Below are positions 1-11,257 of a stretch of DNA of 64,000 nt, in pieces. The notes under the pieces were generated by a model that saw nothing but the letters and a program-made list of their open reading frames with translations, had not been told where the DNA came from and searched no databases. The position numbers and the translations under genes are program-made. This DNA is from UBA6054 sp963975575 (GTDB lineage Bacteria; Planctomycetota; Phycisphaerae; Phycisphaerales; UBA1924). The stretch is from the NCBI GenBank assembly GCA_963975575.1, contig CAXBHL010000004.1, positions 1-64,000 on the forward strand, written 5' to 3'. Every line of letters starts with the position of its first letter. Position 1 is the stretch's first letter.

Positions 1-134
1 GGGGATGTTTTGAATGCAGAGTTCGCGGAGGGGGCGGAGGAGGGTGGGGTTGTGGATTGGGGGTGGTTGGTTCGTGCTCTTCGGGGACGAAGAGCACGGC
101 ACCGGGCGGTGTTGGTGCTTGAAGACCCCCCTCT

Positions 135-180
135 GTCACGCTGGGGCGTGACATCTCCCCCCGCCGGGGCGGGGGGAGAT
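135..180 (-). terminator. Two back-to-back hairpins downstream of the DUF4870 gene
   Basis: A 7-bp perfect stem with a TGGG loop (135-152) is followed directly by a 13-bp perfect stem, ATCTCCCCCCGCC pairing with its complement (153-180). The second ends five bases beyond the stop codon of the leftward gene at 186. There is no clear T-run on the minus strand, so termination is inferred from stem strength and position. The first 134 bases of the window hold nothing else I can identify. Confidence 0.55.
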
Positions 181-185
181 TGGGG

Positions 186-599
186 TTAGTGGATGAAGCG
201 GAAGGTCATGGGGTAGCGGTAGAACTCGCCTCGGTTGGCGGCCATGGCGGCCATGATCATGCCGATGACGCCGAGGACGTAGGCGACGAGGACGAGGAGC
301 GCGCCGACGCCGCAGGTGATGATCGCGAGGGGGATGGCGATGAGGTGGTAGAGGGTGAGCGTGATCTGGAAGTTGATCGATTCGCGAGCGTGGTCGTCGA
401 CGAACGACGAGGCGTCCTTCTTGGTGGCCCAGATCACGATGGGGATCGCGATGGCGAAGAAGGGGATGACCAGGTGGGCGAGCAGCGAGAGGTGGCTGAA
501 CAGGGCCCAGGTCTTCTCGTCGTCGCTGATGTCGGGCGCGAAGGCGCGGCCCCGCTCGTTGAGGGGGTAGTCCGCGGTGGTCTGGCTCGTCTGTTCCAT
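186..599 (-). CDS. DUF4870 small integral membrane protein
   Basis: A 137-aa membrane protein of the DUF4870 (Tic20-like) type. The family signature WALFSHLSLLAHLVIPF starts near residue 31, followed by a Lys-rich turn and the motif DDHARESINFQIT. Two more hydrophobic stretches lie near residues 82-97 and 100-120. The length is usual for the family. The ATG at 599 has an AGGGG Shine-Dalgarno-like sequence about six bases upstream. The molecular role of DUF4870 proteins is not established. It appears monocistronic, with its own downstream hairpins. Confidence 0.85.
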   Translation of the reverse strand: MEQTSQTTADYPLNERGRAFAPDISDDEKTWALFSHLSLLAHLVIPFFAIAIPIVIWATKKDASSFVDDHARESINFQITLTLYHLIAIPLAIITCGVGALLVLVAYVLGVIGMIMAAMAANRGEFYRYPMTFRFIH

Positions 600-682
600 C
601 GATTACCCCTGGGCGTGTGAGGCCATTGTGCGGCCCGGGGGTGTGTTGGGCAAACGGGGGCGGGGTTTTCACGCCCTGGGGC

Positions 683-1363
683 TCAAGATCGGCGGCGGCG
701 TGCGGCGGGGAGGGCCAGGGCGAGCAGGAGGGCCGCGCCGGGCGCCGGGACGACGGCGAAGGAGGCGTCGATCGTGGTCTGGGCGCTGGCGGCGCCCTGG
801 CCGAAGAGGATCGCGGCGACGGAGGCGGAGAAGGTCAGGGTGTACGCGCCGGGGCCGAGGATGTGGAGCTGATCGGTGGTGCCCGGTCCGGCGGAGAAGA
901 TCTGGGGGCCGTTGACTCCAGAGACGAGTGTCACGCCGGCGTTGTCGGAGGCGTCGATGAGCAGGCGCCACTGGGTGGTTTGGGCGAGGTCGAAGCGGAC
1001 CTGCATCATCGCGGAGCCGCTGCCCTCGGCCTGCTGCCCGGTTTCGTCGAAGATGGTCGCGGAGGCGGTGAGCGAGCCGGAGAAGGCGAAGCGGTCGGGG
1101 TCGATGTCCATGGCGAACTGGCCGCTGGCGGAACCGATGGCGGACTGGGCGCCGGTGGCGATGACGGCGTCGGCGACGAACCAGGGGACGAACGGATCGT
1201 CGTTGGAATCGGCGCCGTAGGCGAGGGCGGTGTTCTGGTCGCCGCCGAGGTCGGAGCTGCCCTGGGCGAAGAGGTTGAAGACGCGGGTTTCCTCGATGAG
1301 GGTGGTGGCGGCGGGCGCAAGGGTGGCGCAGGCCGCGAGAACGACGCAGGGCGTGGTGCGCAT
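683..1363 (-). CDS. Exported protein with PEP-CTERM-like C-terminal anchor
   Basis: A 226-aa secreted protein. An N-terminal signal peptide (MRTTPCVVLAACATLAPAAT) precedes a Ser/Ala/Gly/Asp-rich body of predicted beta structure. The C-terminus reads VVPAPGAALLL, a hydrophobic run, then ARRRRS. That is the PEP-CTERM layout (short VPxP-like motif, one membrane helix, Arg cluster) recognised by exosortase systems; no exosortase is in this window. I chose the ATG at 1363 because a GAGG Shine-Dalgarno lies nine bases upstream and the signal peptide starts there. An in-frame upstream start at 1486 would add 41 residues ahead of the signal peptide. The body matches no family I recognise. Confidence 0.75.
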   Translation of the reverse strand: MRTTPCVVLAACATLAPAATTLIEETRVFNLFAQGSSDLGGDQNTALAYGADSNDDPFVPWFVADAVIATGAQSAIGSASGQFAMDIDPDRFAFSGSLTASATIFDETGQQAEGSGSAMMQVRFDLAQTTQWRLLIDASDNAGVTLVSGVNGPQIFSAGPGTTDQLHILGPGAYTLTFSASVAAILFGQGAASAQTTIDASFAVVPAPGAALLLALALPAARRRRS

Positions 1364-1460
1364 GTGGGTGGATCCTCTGGGCCGGAATCGGCCTGGGCTG
1401 AATCTACCACAGCATGGGGTGTTCGGCAAAGAGAAATCGGCGCGGATTCTTCGCGGCGGA

Positions 1461-2597
1461 TTACTGTCCGAAGAGGTTCTTGGCACCGAACATGCCCTGT
1501 TCCTCGAAGTAGGTCAGGGCATCGGCGACGGAGTCGAAGACCTTGGTGGCGGTCTCGGTGATGAAGGGGGAGGGGTTCTTCTTGGGCTTCCAGACGACGT
1601 AGACCTCCTTGGCGTGCTCCCAGGCGTGCTGGAGTTCGCGCTCGACGCCGGAGGAGAGGCCGGGGATGATCTTGCCGGACTCGCTGGTCAGTTCGGGCAC
1701 GAAGCTGACGATCATGTCGGCCTGGTCGATGAGCTTGAAGTCGCGCATGTAGATCTGGCCGTCGATATCGCCGGCGATGTCGAGGACCTCGCGGGTGCGC
1801 ATGCGGATGGGCTTGAGGTCCTTCTGCACGCCGCCGAGCTGGTGGGGCATGTGGTCGAAGAAGTCCTTGCCCTCCTTGACGGCGTCGAGGGCGCGGTCGA
1901 GGAGGAGTTTCTCGTCCACGTCACCGGGATCGAAGGTGATGAAGTGCTCGGCGAGGTCGGCGCGGAAGGCGTCGATCTCGGCCATGACCTCGGGCATGTC
2001 GACGACGTGGGACATGGGGAAGGAGGGGTAGACGGTCTTCATCTCGGGGCGGCAGAGGAGGCGGAAGAGGGTGCGCTCGGTGGAGGCGAAGCGGCCGCGG
2101 GAGACGATGTAGAACTTGGATCCGGGGATGGCCTGGGACATGAGTTCGGTGGCGAGGATTTCTTCCTCGCGCCAGACCATGCAGTCCTTGAGGGTGGCGT
2201 CGATGTCGTGCTCGTCGTGGAGGCGCTGGTGGACGACCTCGATGTTGTCGACGAGGCAAACGAACAGGTCGGGGCGGAGTTTGGTGATCTGGTCGAAGTC
2301 GAAGGCGGAGAAGAGGCCGTGGCGCCAGCGGAAGGTGGCGTGGGTGTTGACGACCATGGTGTCCATGTCGCGTGATTCGGAGATGATGTCCTTGAACGCG
2401 GCGCGGCGGAGGCTGGTCAGGCGGGAGAGGGGCAGGTCGAGGATGCGGCCGTCGCGGACATCCTTGGCCTCGTCGTACATGATGTTGCCGACGTGGAAGA
2501 GGGGGATGGACTCGCCCTGGGTGCCTGCGAAGCGGGCGACGGCGTTGAGGTAAGGCTTCTTGTCCATGCCGACCTGGCCGGTGACGATCGCGCGCAT
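1461..2597 (-). CDS. P-loop nucleotide kinase-like protein with NDT-like C-terminal domain
   Basis: A 378-aa cytoplasmic protein with no signal peptide. Residues 1-17 contain MRAIVTGQVGMDKK, a beta-strand followed by a loop resembling the adenylate kinase Walker A (GxPGxGKGT), but with Asp in place of the Gly before Lys and Lys after it. Residues 286-378 resemble a nucleoside 2-deoxyribosyltransferase-type fold: QADMIVSFVPE, then SSGVERELQHAW (the usual S/D-x-G-x-x-x-E...A pattern), then a strand VYVVW. This suggests a nucleotide-handling enzyme, but the family is not one I can name and the pairing is unusual. The start is supported by an AAGGAG Shine-Dalgarno eight bases upstream of the ATG at 2597. 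It is transcribed away from sucD. Confidence 0.75.
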   Translation of the reverse strand: MRAIVTGQVGMDKKPYLNAVARFAGTQGESIPLFHVGNIMYDEAKDVRDGRILDLPLSRLTSLRRAAFKDIISESRDMDTMVVNTHATFRWRHGLFSAFDFDQITKLRPDLFVCLVDNIEVVHQRLHDEHDIDATLKDCMVWREEEILATELMSQAIPGSKFYIVSRGRFASTERTLFRLLCRPEMKTVYPSFPMSHVVDMPEVMAEIDAFRADLAEHFITFDPGDVDEKLLLDRALDAVKEGKDFFDHMPHQLGGVQKDLKPIRMRTREVLDIAGDIDGQIYMRDFKLIDQADMIVSFVPELTSESGKIIPGLSSGVERELQHAWEHAKEVYVVWKPKKNPSPFITETATKVFDSVADALTYFEEQGMFGAKNLFGQ

Positions 2598-2730
2598 GTG
2601 GTATCTCCTTGGCGGGGGGGATGATAGAGGGCGGCCGCGGGCGGGGCGTGGTTGGATCGGGGTGGGCCGGCGCTCGGGGCGGGCGGGGCGAGGGGCCACG
2701 GATTCGCGGGGCGGGGGCCTACGATTCGGG

Positions 2731-2745
2731 CCTTTCCCGAAAGGA
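2731..2745 (+). promoter_or_regulatory. Small hairpin covering the sucD ribosome binding site
   Basis: CCTTTC (2731-2736) pairs perfectly with GAAAGG (2739-2744) across a 2-base loop. The Shine-Dalgarno AAAGGA of sucD lies at 2740-2745, so the hairpin would hide it. Flanking GGG and CCC could lengthen the stem. It may tune translation or be fortuitous in GC-rich DNA. Confidence 0.3.
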
Positions 2746-2753
2746 CCCGCGCC

Positions 2754-3785
<1,032 letters not shown>

Positions 3786-3930
3786 CGATCGGGTGGGAAC
3801 CCTGACCCCGGTTCCGGCGCCGCGTGATTGGGGGGCGAGGGGGGGGCGAGGGGGCGAGTAGGCACTTTCGCTCGGGCGGGTGGGCGTCTTGTGTTGATTG
3901 GGGGGTCCTGACCGGCCGATAGGCGGTGGG

Positions 3931-6225
<2,295 letters not shown>

Positions 6226-6231
6226 GCCCGA

Positions 6232-7725
6232 TCAGCCCCGCCCGGCGCGGGCGCGCAGCAGGCCCGCCAGCCCCACCACCGCGCCCAGCCCCACGACCAG
6301 CACGATCACCAGGATCAGCGTGAGGCGGAAGGCGCGGTCGAGCAGGCGGTTGGCGGAGGTCTCGGCCTCGGCCAGGCGGGCCTCGACGGTGCGGAGGCGG
6401 GCCTCGAGCAGCTCGGGCTCGGTGGCCGCGGACAGCGACTCGGTCAGGCGTGCGAGTTCGGCGGCCGCGGCGGTGGTCTCGTGCATGGCCTCGGTGTAGT
6501 CGCGGATGCGGAAGGGCTCGTCGTCGGGGTCGCCGGGCTGGTCGAGGCGGAGCTGGGTGGCCAGGTCGGAGAAGGCGGCGGTGGTCTGCTGGACCGACTC
6601 GGAGAGGGCGGTGGTGGCCTCGATGGCGCCGCGGAGGTCGGCGACGACCGTGCCGAGGCGCTCCTGCTCGCCGGCGAGCTGCTCGATCATGGCCTCGCGT
6701 TCTGCGCGCAGCCCGGCGAGGGCCTGCTCGATGGCGGCCTGGCGCTGTTCGTCGATGACGCCGGCCATCTGGTCGATGGCCGCGGCGCGTTCGGCGGCGA
6801 TGGTCTCGGGCAGCTCGGTGCGGACGGCGGCGATCTCCTCGGTGATGCGTGCGATCGACGCGGACACGCCGGTGACGTCGTCGAGCACCGCTCGGACCTC
6901 GGGCTCGGAGACGGTGTCGATGTAGAGCAGTTCGGCCTGCCAGCTGATGAGCACGGGCATGCGTTGGAGGTAGAAGAAGGCCCGCTCGGCGAAGAGGCGG
7001 GTCTGCTCGAGCTCGCGGGTGGTCGGGTCCAGGCCGGAGAGGGGGTCGATGAAGAGCAGGCCGAGCACGTTGGAGGCGCGGCCGCCGGCCTGGGTCTGCA
7101 CGGCGGCCTGGCGTGCGGCGGCGAAGTCGGACAGGCGGACGTAGGCCGCGAACCGGCGGTCGGGGTTCTCCTCAAGCCAGCGGGCGATGAGGGTGTCGAT
7201 CTCGGCGATCTGTTCGGCGGTGAGCGAGCGGGCGGTCAGGGCGCGGATCTCGCGCTCGGCGGACTCGAAGACCGCGCGGAGACGGTCGGCCTCGGGGCCG
7301 TAGTAGCGCGGGACGATGTTCTTTTCCAGCAGGCTGCGCTGCAGCGAGATCATCACCATCATGTCGACCAGCGCGATGGTGGGGTTGGTCGATGCGGCGA
7401 TGATGGTGGCGCCCTGGGCGACGGTGTACTTGAGGCGGTGGGCCACGACGCGGCCCTCGAGCGTGGGCGAGCGTTCCTCGATGTCGTCCATGGCCTCGGC
7501 AAGGCGGGTGGTCAGGTCGTCGGCGAAGTCCATGACCTGCGACTGGATGCGCCGGGCGTCGGAGGCGGAGACACCGCGCGAGGCCTGGACGGCCGTGTTC
7601 GGGTCCGTCGCCGCGGCGTCGGGCGGGGCGGGCTGGACGGTGGAGACGATCTTCTCGGGGATGGCGCACGACCCCAGCGTCAGGCACGCGGCGAGCGGGA
7701 CGAGGGTGTGTCGCGGGCGGGTCAT
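6232..7725 (-). CDS. Coiled-coil lipoprotein with C-terminal membrane helix
   Basis: A 497-aa exported lipoprotein. A signal peptide ends in the lipobox LGSC (Cys near residue 20). The central part is strongly helical: repeated Glu/Ala/Arg-rich segments from about residue 285 to 460 predict long coiled coils (AAERAAAIDQM, QALAGLRAEREAMIEQL, RLRTVEARLAEAE). A hydrophobic helix close to the C-terminus (LTLILVIVLVVGLGAVVGLAGLL) ends in Arg/Gly. It could therefore be lipid-anchored at one end and membrane-inserted at the other. No family was recognised. A GGGAGAA Shine-Dalgarno precedes the ATG at 7725. The 139 bases upstream hold nothing else I can name. Confidence 0.75.
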   Translation of the reverse strand: MTRPRHTLVPLAACLTLGSCAIPEKIVSTVQPAPPDAAATDPNTAVQASRGVSASDARRIQSQVMDFADDLTTRLAEAMDDIEERSPTLEGRVVAHRLKYTVAQGATIIAASTNPTIALVDMMVMISLQRSLLEKNIVPRYYGPEADRLRAVFESAEREIRALTARSLTAEQIAEIDTLIARWLEENPDRRFAAYVRLSDFAAARQAAVQTQAGGRASNVLGLLFIDPLSGLDPTTRELEQTRLFAERAFFYLQRMPVLISWQAELLYIDTVSEPEVRAVLDDVTGVSASIARITEEIAAVRTELPETIAAERAAAIDQMAGVIDEQRQAAIEQALAGLRAEREAMIEQLAGEQERLGTVVADLRGAIEATTALSESVQQTTAAFSDLATQLRLDQPGDPDDEPFRIRDYTEAMHETTAAAAELARLTESLSAATEPELLEARLRTVEARLAEAETSANRLLDRAFRLTLILVIVLVVGLGAVVGLAGLLRARAGRG

Positions 7726-7864
7726 GGTGGGATTCTCCCGGGCGGCGGGGGCGGATCAACAGACGGGCCGAGGAATCCGCGAGCGACGATGCCTCAACGG
7801 GGTGTCCTGAACGCGGGAAGCGGATTTCACGAGGTCGGGCGATGTGATAGGGCCGTTGGTGCAA

Positions 7865-9205
7865 TCACTCCTTGTACACCGATCCGTCCTTCATCACGAA
7901 CACCACACGCTGGTAGGCCGTCACGTCCTGCATGGGGTCCGAGTCCAGGCCGACCAAATCCGCCAGCTTGCCCGACTCGATGGTGCCGAGTTTGTCCGAC
8001 ACGCCGATCAGGTCCGCGGCGTTGATGGTGGCCGTCTTCAAGCAATCCTCCGGAGACATGCCGGCCTCGTGCATGTAAACGAACTCGAGGGCGTTGGTGC
8101 CGTGGTTGCCCACGCCGACGTCGGTGCCGAAGGCGACCTTGACGCCGGCCTTGTGAGCGCGGCCGAAGGCGCCCTGGATGACCGGTCCGACGGCCGCGGC
8201 CTTGGAGCGGATGGCCATGGGGTAGTAGCCGTCTTCCTTGGCCTTCTCCTCGACGTACTTGCCGGCGTGGATGGTGGGCACGAGGTAGGCGCCGGTCTGG
8301 ATGAACAGCTCGATCGATTCGTCGTCGAGGTAGGTGCCGTGCTCGATGGAATCGACGCCCGCGCGCAGCGCGGCGTTGATGCCGTTGGCGCCGTGGGCGT
8401 GGGCGGCGACCTTGCGCCCCATCATGCGGGCGGCCTCGACGATGGATTCGAGCTCGTCGTCGAAGAACTGCTGGTCCACGCCGGCGGCGGTCATGGAGAG
8501 CACGCCGCCGGTGGCGGTGATCTTGATCAGGTCCACGCCCTCGCGCACGCGGGCGCGGACGGCGCGGCGGACCTCGGCGGGGCCGTCGGCGGGGGCGGTC
8601 TCGGGGCCCTGGTCGGGGCGGAGGGCTGGGCTGAGCGAGTTGGTGCCGTCGCCGTGGCCGCCGGTGACGGTGACGGAGGGGCCGGAGACGAGCATGCGTG
8701 GCCCGGGGATCATGCCCTGGTTGATGCGGTCGCGCAGGGCCAGGCCGGTCTGCCCGCCCGAGCCGACGTTGCGGACGGTGGTGAAGCCGGCCATGAGGGT
8801 GCGGTGGGCGTAGACGACGCCGTCGATGGCGGCGTAGGCCTCGGACTCTTGCATCTGGCGCCGCATGCGTTCGCCCACGGGCACGGACTGGCCGGTCAGG
8901 TGGGTGTGGCAGTCCATCAGGCCCGGGACGACGAAGCGGTCCTTGAGGTCGATGGTGCGTGATTCGACGCCGGGGTCGAAGAGGTCGGCGGGGTCGCGGT
9001 AGCCGTCGAGGACGCGGTCGATGGTGTCGCCCACGACGACGACGGTGGCCTGGCGGATCGGGGCCTCGCCCGGCACGGCGTAGAGGGTGCCGATGTGGAG
9101 GACGGTGGGCCCGGTCTCGGCGGACGCGGGGGCGGCGAGGCTGGGCGGTGCGATGAGCGCGGCGAGGGCGCCGGCGGAGCGGGCGAGGGGGGCGGTACGG
9201 GGCAT
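7865..9205 (-). CDS. Exported amidohydrolase (imidazolonepropionase-like)
   Basis: A 446-aa metal-dependent hydrolase of the amidohydrolase superfamily with an N-terminal signal sequence ending near ASAETG. Metal-ligand motifs are visible: DCHTHL (the HxH on strand 1), VDLIKITATGG (bridging Lys), AAHAHGANG and SIEHGTYLD for two further His, and AFGTDVGVGNHGT (Asp ligand). The C-terminus has the typical beta-sandwich ending GKLADLVGLDSDP. The closest class by pattern is the exported imidazolonepropionase-like or Xaa-Pro dipeptidase type; the substrate cannot be read from sequence. An AAGGAGATCCC Shine-Dalgarno supports the ATG at 9205. It is divergent from the MarR gene, with a 139-base shared upstream region. 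Confidence 0.88.
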   Translation of the reverse strand: MPRTAPLARSAGALAALIAPPSLAAPASAETGPTVLHIGTLYAVPGEAPIRQATVVVVGDTIDRVLDGYRDPADLFDPGVESRTIDLKDRFVVPGLMDCHTHLTGQSVPVGERMRRQMQESEAYAAIDGVVYAHRTLMAGFTTVRNVGSGGQTGLALRDRINQGMIPGPRMLVSGPSVTVTGGHGDGTNSLSPALRPDQGPETAPADGPAEVRRAVRARVREGVDLIKITATGGVLSMTAAGVDQQFFDDELESIVEAARMMGRKVAAHAHGANGINAALRAGVDSIEHGTYLDDESIELFIQTGAYLVPTIHAGKYVEEKAKEDGYYPMAIRSKAAAVGPVIQGAFGRAHKAGVKVAFGTDVGVGNHGTNALEFVYMHEAGMSPEDCLKTATINAADLIGVSDKLGTIESGKLADLVGLDSDPMQDVTAYQRVVFVMKDGSVYKE

Positions 9206-9344
9206 GGGATCTCCTTGGACGGGTCAGGATACCACGGGGCGTGGGCGGCCCGGGCGATCGGAAGAAAGGCCCAGGTGGGGCGGGGGGCGGGGGTTCTGCG
9301 GGGCGTGCCCTATTGTCTGTGGTCACGGTATTCGGAGATGCGCC

Positions 9345-9848
9345 ATGAACCCCCGCGGCCTGCGCGAACAGGTGGGCAAACGCGACCCGTTCGAATCGCT
9401 CGAGCAGGAGGCGGCGCTGTGCCTGATGCGGACCGCGTCGATGCTGGCCGGTCCGTTCCACGCGCTGTTCAAGAAGCACCGGCTGACCGAGGCCAGCTAC
9501 AACACGCTGCGGATCCTGCGCGGGCACCGGCAGGCGGGGGAAACCGAGGGCGTGCGGGCGTCCAAGATCGGCTGCGAGCTGGTGGTGCGCGTGCCGGACG
9601 TGACGCGCCTGGTCGACCGGCTGGTGGACATGGGCCTGGTCGAACGCTGCGCCTGCGAAAAAGACCGGCGGGTGGTGTACGTGAAGATCACGGACGCGGG
9701 TCTGGATCTGCTCGGGCGGCTCGACGGGCCGGTGCGCCGGCTGCACAAAGAAACCCTGGGGCACCTGACGCCGGACGAGCTGGGCACGATGATCGGGCTG
9801 ATGGACCGCGCCCGGGCGAGCCTGGAAGAAGACGGGCCGCGGGCATGA
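9345..9848 (+). CDS. MarR-family transcriptional regulator
   Basis: A 167-aa winged-helix repressor-type protein. The recognition region (RASKIGCELVVRVPDVTRLVDRLVDMGLV) and the wing motif EKDRRVVYVKITDAG are typical of MarR. The wing is preceded by Cys-Ala-Cys (C102, C104), an unusual place for two cysteines and a possible redox sensor; C26 and C77 are also present. GGAG lies nine bases before the ATG at 9345. Its last codon overlaps the next start (ATGA), so it is translationally coupled to the flavodoxin-fold gene. It probably controls that gene and perhaps the downstream pirin; that is inference. Confidence 0.88.
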   Translation: MNPRGLREQVGKRDPFESLEQEAALCLMRTASMLAGPFHALFKKHRLTEASYNTLRILRGHRQAGETEGVRASKIGCELVVRVPDVTRLVDRLVDMGLVERCACEKDRRVVYVKITDAGLDLLGRLDGPVRRLHKETLGHLTPDELGTMIGLMDRARASLEEDGPRA

Positions 9849-10423
9849 CGAGCGTGGTGGTGGCGTATCACTCGGCGTTCGGGCACACGGGAGCGGTGGC
9901 CGCGTCCGTGGTCGAGGGGCTGCGGTCGGTGCCCGGCGTGGAGGCGGTGGCGATCGATGTGACGACGCTGCCGCCCGCGGATGACCGGCGCCGGCTGACC
10001 GGACGCTGGGAGTCGTTGCACAGCGCCGACGCGATCGTGTTCGGCTGCCCCACCTACATGGGGACGGTGACGGCGGAGTTCAAGGCGTTCATGGACGGGT
10101 CGGGCGCGGTCTGGATGGAGCAGGCGTGGCGGGACAAGCTGGCGGCCGGGTTCACCAACGCAGCGGGGCTGTCGGGCGACAAGCTGCAGACGCTGACGGC
10201 GCTGTCGATCTTCGCGGCCCAGCACTCGATGGTGTGGGTCAGCCAGGGGGTGATGATCGCGCCGGGCGGGATCAACCGGATGGGGTCGTACCTGGGGTTG
10301 ATGGCGCAGTCGGACAACGCCCCGGCGGACCGGACCCCGCCGCCCGAGGACCACGCGACCGCCCGGCTCTTCGGGGCCCGGGTGGGCGAGGCGGCGGCCC
10401 GGTGGGTCCGGGGGCGGGCCTGA
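9845..10423 (+). CDS. Flavodoxin-fold NAD(P)H:quinone reductase (WrbA-like)
   Basis: A 192-aa flavodoxin-fold oxidoreductase. The N-terminal strand and phosphate loop read VVVAYHSAFGHTGAVA, and the flavin-binding segment FGCPTYMGTVTAEFKAFMD is the hallmark of WrbA-like and related FMN reductases. Such enzymes carry out two-electron reduction of quinones in the cytoplasm, which limits redox cycling. The ATG overlaps the stop of the MarR gene by four bases. The company of a MarR regulator and a pirin suggests a quinone or electrophile response; the actual substrate is unknown. Confidence 0.85.
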   Translation: MTSVVVAYHSAFGHTGAVAASVVEGLRSVPGVEAVAIDVTTLPPADDRRRLTGRWESLHSADAIVFGCPTYMGTVTAEFKAFMDGSGAVWMEQAWRDKLAAGFTNAAGLSGDKLQTLTALSIFAAQHSMVWVSQGVMIAPGGINRMGSYLGLMAQSDNAPADRTPPPEDHATARLFGARVGEAAARWVRGRA

Positions 10424-10477
10424 GGGCCTTCTTGGGGCGTGCGGGGCGGGAATAGCGGGTCGGCGGCCGGTATTTAT

Positions 10478-10492
10478 TTGTTGTCACAACAA
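10478..10492. promoter_or_regulatory. Perfect 15-bp palindrome, candidate MarR operator
   Basis: TTGTTGT-C-ACAACAA is a perfect 7+1+7 inverted repeat in a conspicuously AT-rich patch, 31 bases upstream of the pirin start codon. MarR-family operators are commonly 15-20 bp palindromes with TTG...CAA arms, and a MarR gene lies just upstream. Binding is inferred from arrangement only. Confidence 0.6.
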
Positions 10493-10523
10493 TTATCCGG
10501 CACGCACGCCGGGGGAGGACCGC

Positions 10524-11219
10524 ATGATCACCGTCCGCAAGAGCGAAGACCGCGGCCACATCGACCACGGGTGGCTCAACGCCAGGCACACCTTCAGTTT
10601 CGGCGACTATCGCGATCCCGAGCACATGGGGTTCCGGTCGCTGCGTGTCATCAACGAGGACGTGGTGGGGCCGCGGACCGGGTTCCCGGAGCACCCCCAC
10701 CGCGACATGGAGATCATCACCTACCCGCTGAGCGGGCGGCTGCGCCACGGTGACTCGCTGGGCCACCAGGAGGACATCGGGCACGGCACGGTGCAGACCA
10801 TGACGGCGGGCAGCGGCATCCGTCATTCGGAGTCCAACCCGCACGCCGAGCCGGTGCACCTGCTGCAGATCTGGATCCTGCCCCGCGCCAAGGGGCTGGA
10901 GCCGACGCACGACGCGCGGTCGTTCCCGATCGCCGAGCAGACCAACCGGTTCCACCAGATCGTCGGCCCCGACGGGGCGGACGGGTCGCTGGTGATCCGG
11001 CAGGACGCGCGGCTGTACGCGGGAATCTTCGCCGAGGGCTCGGCCGAGACGGTGGCCCTCGGCGCCGGCCGGCACGCGTGGGTGCAGGTGGCCCGGGGGT
11101 CGCTGACCGTCAACGGCACGGAACTCAAGGCGGGCGACGGCGCGGCGGTGTCGGACGAGGCGACGCTGGCCTTCGCGTTCGCGGAGGACAGCGAGGTGCT
11201 GTGGTTCGACCTGGGCTGA
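10524..11219 (+). CDS. Pirin family protein (YhhW-like bicupin)
   Basis: A 231-aa pirin with two cupin domains. The metal ligands of the E. coli YhhW type are present at the same numbers: H57 and H59 in EHPHRDMEIITY, then H101 and E103 in GIRHSESN. Other family marks are ARHTFSFGDY near residue 20 and LLQIWILP near residue 113. E. coli YhhW shows quercetin 2,3-dioxygenase activity, but the physiological substrate is unknown. A GGAGGA Shine-Dalgarno precedes the ATG at 10524. The palindrome at 10478 sits in its upstream region, suggesting control by the neighbouring MarR protein. Confidence 0.92.
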   Translation: MITVRKSEDRGHIDHGWLNARHTFSFGDYRDPEHMGFRSLRVINEDVVGPRTGFPEHPHRDMEIITYPLSGRLRHGDSLGHQEDIGHGTVQTMTAGSGIRHSESNPHAEPVHLLQIWILPRAKGLEPTHDARSFPIAEQTNRFHQIVGPDGADGSLVIRQDARLYAGIFAEGSAETVALGAGRHAWVQVARGSLTVNGTELKAGDGAAVSDEATLAFAFAEDSEVLWFDLG

Positions 11220-11230
11220 GCCGGAACGAG

Positions 11231-11257
11231 GCGCACGCGGGTTCAGCCCGCGTGCGC
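11231..11257. terminator. 11-bp hairpin at convergent junction, REP-like core
   Basis: GCGCACGCGGG pairs perfectly with CCCGCGTGCGC around a TTCAG loop, between the ends of the pirin gene and ridA. It overlaps the last codons and stop of ridA (stop at 11243-11245). It probably terminates transcription from both sides. The core CGCGGG-TTCAG-CCCGCG differs by one base from the REP palindromes at 28.6 and 29.2 kb. Confidence 0.55.

Noticed and set aside
3898..3930. An earlier TTG start for the CHASE kinase
   Set aside because: It adds only MGGPDRPIGGG, and the ATG at 3931 already precedes the first membrane helix at a normal distance.
3786..3930. A 6-bp GGAACC/GGTTCC stem after sucD as a terminator
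   Set aside because: A short stem with a long loop and no T-run.
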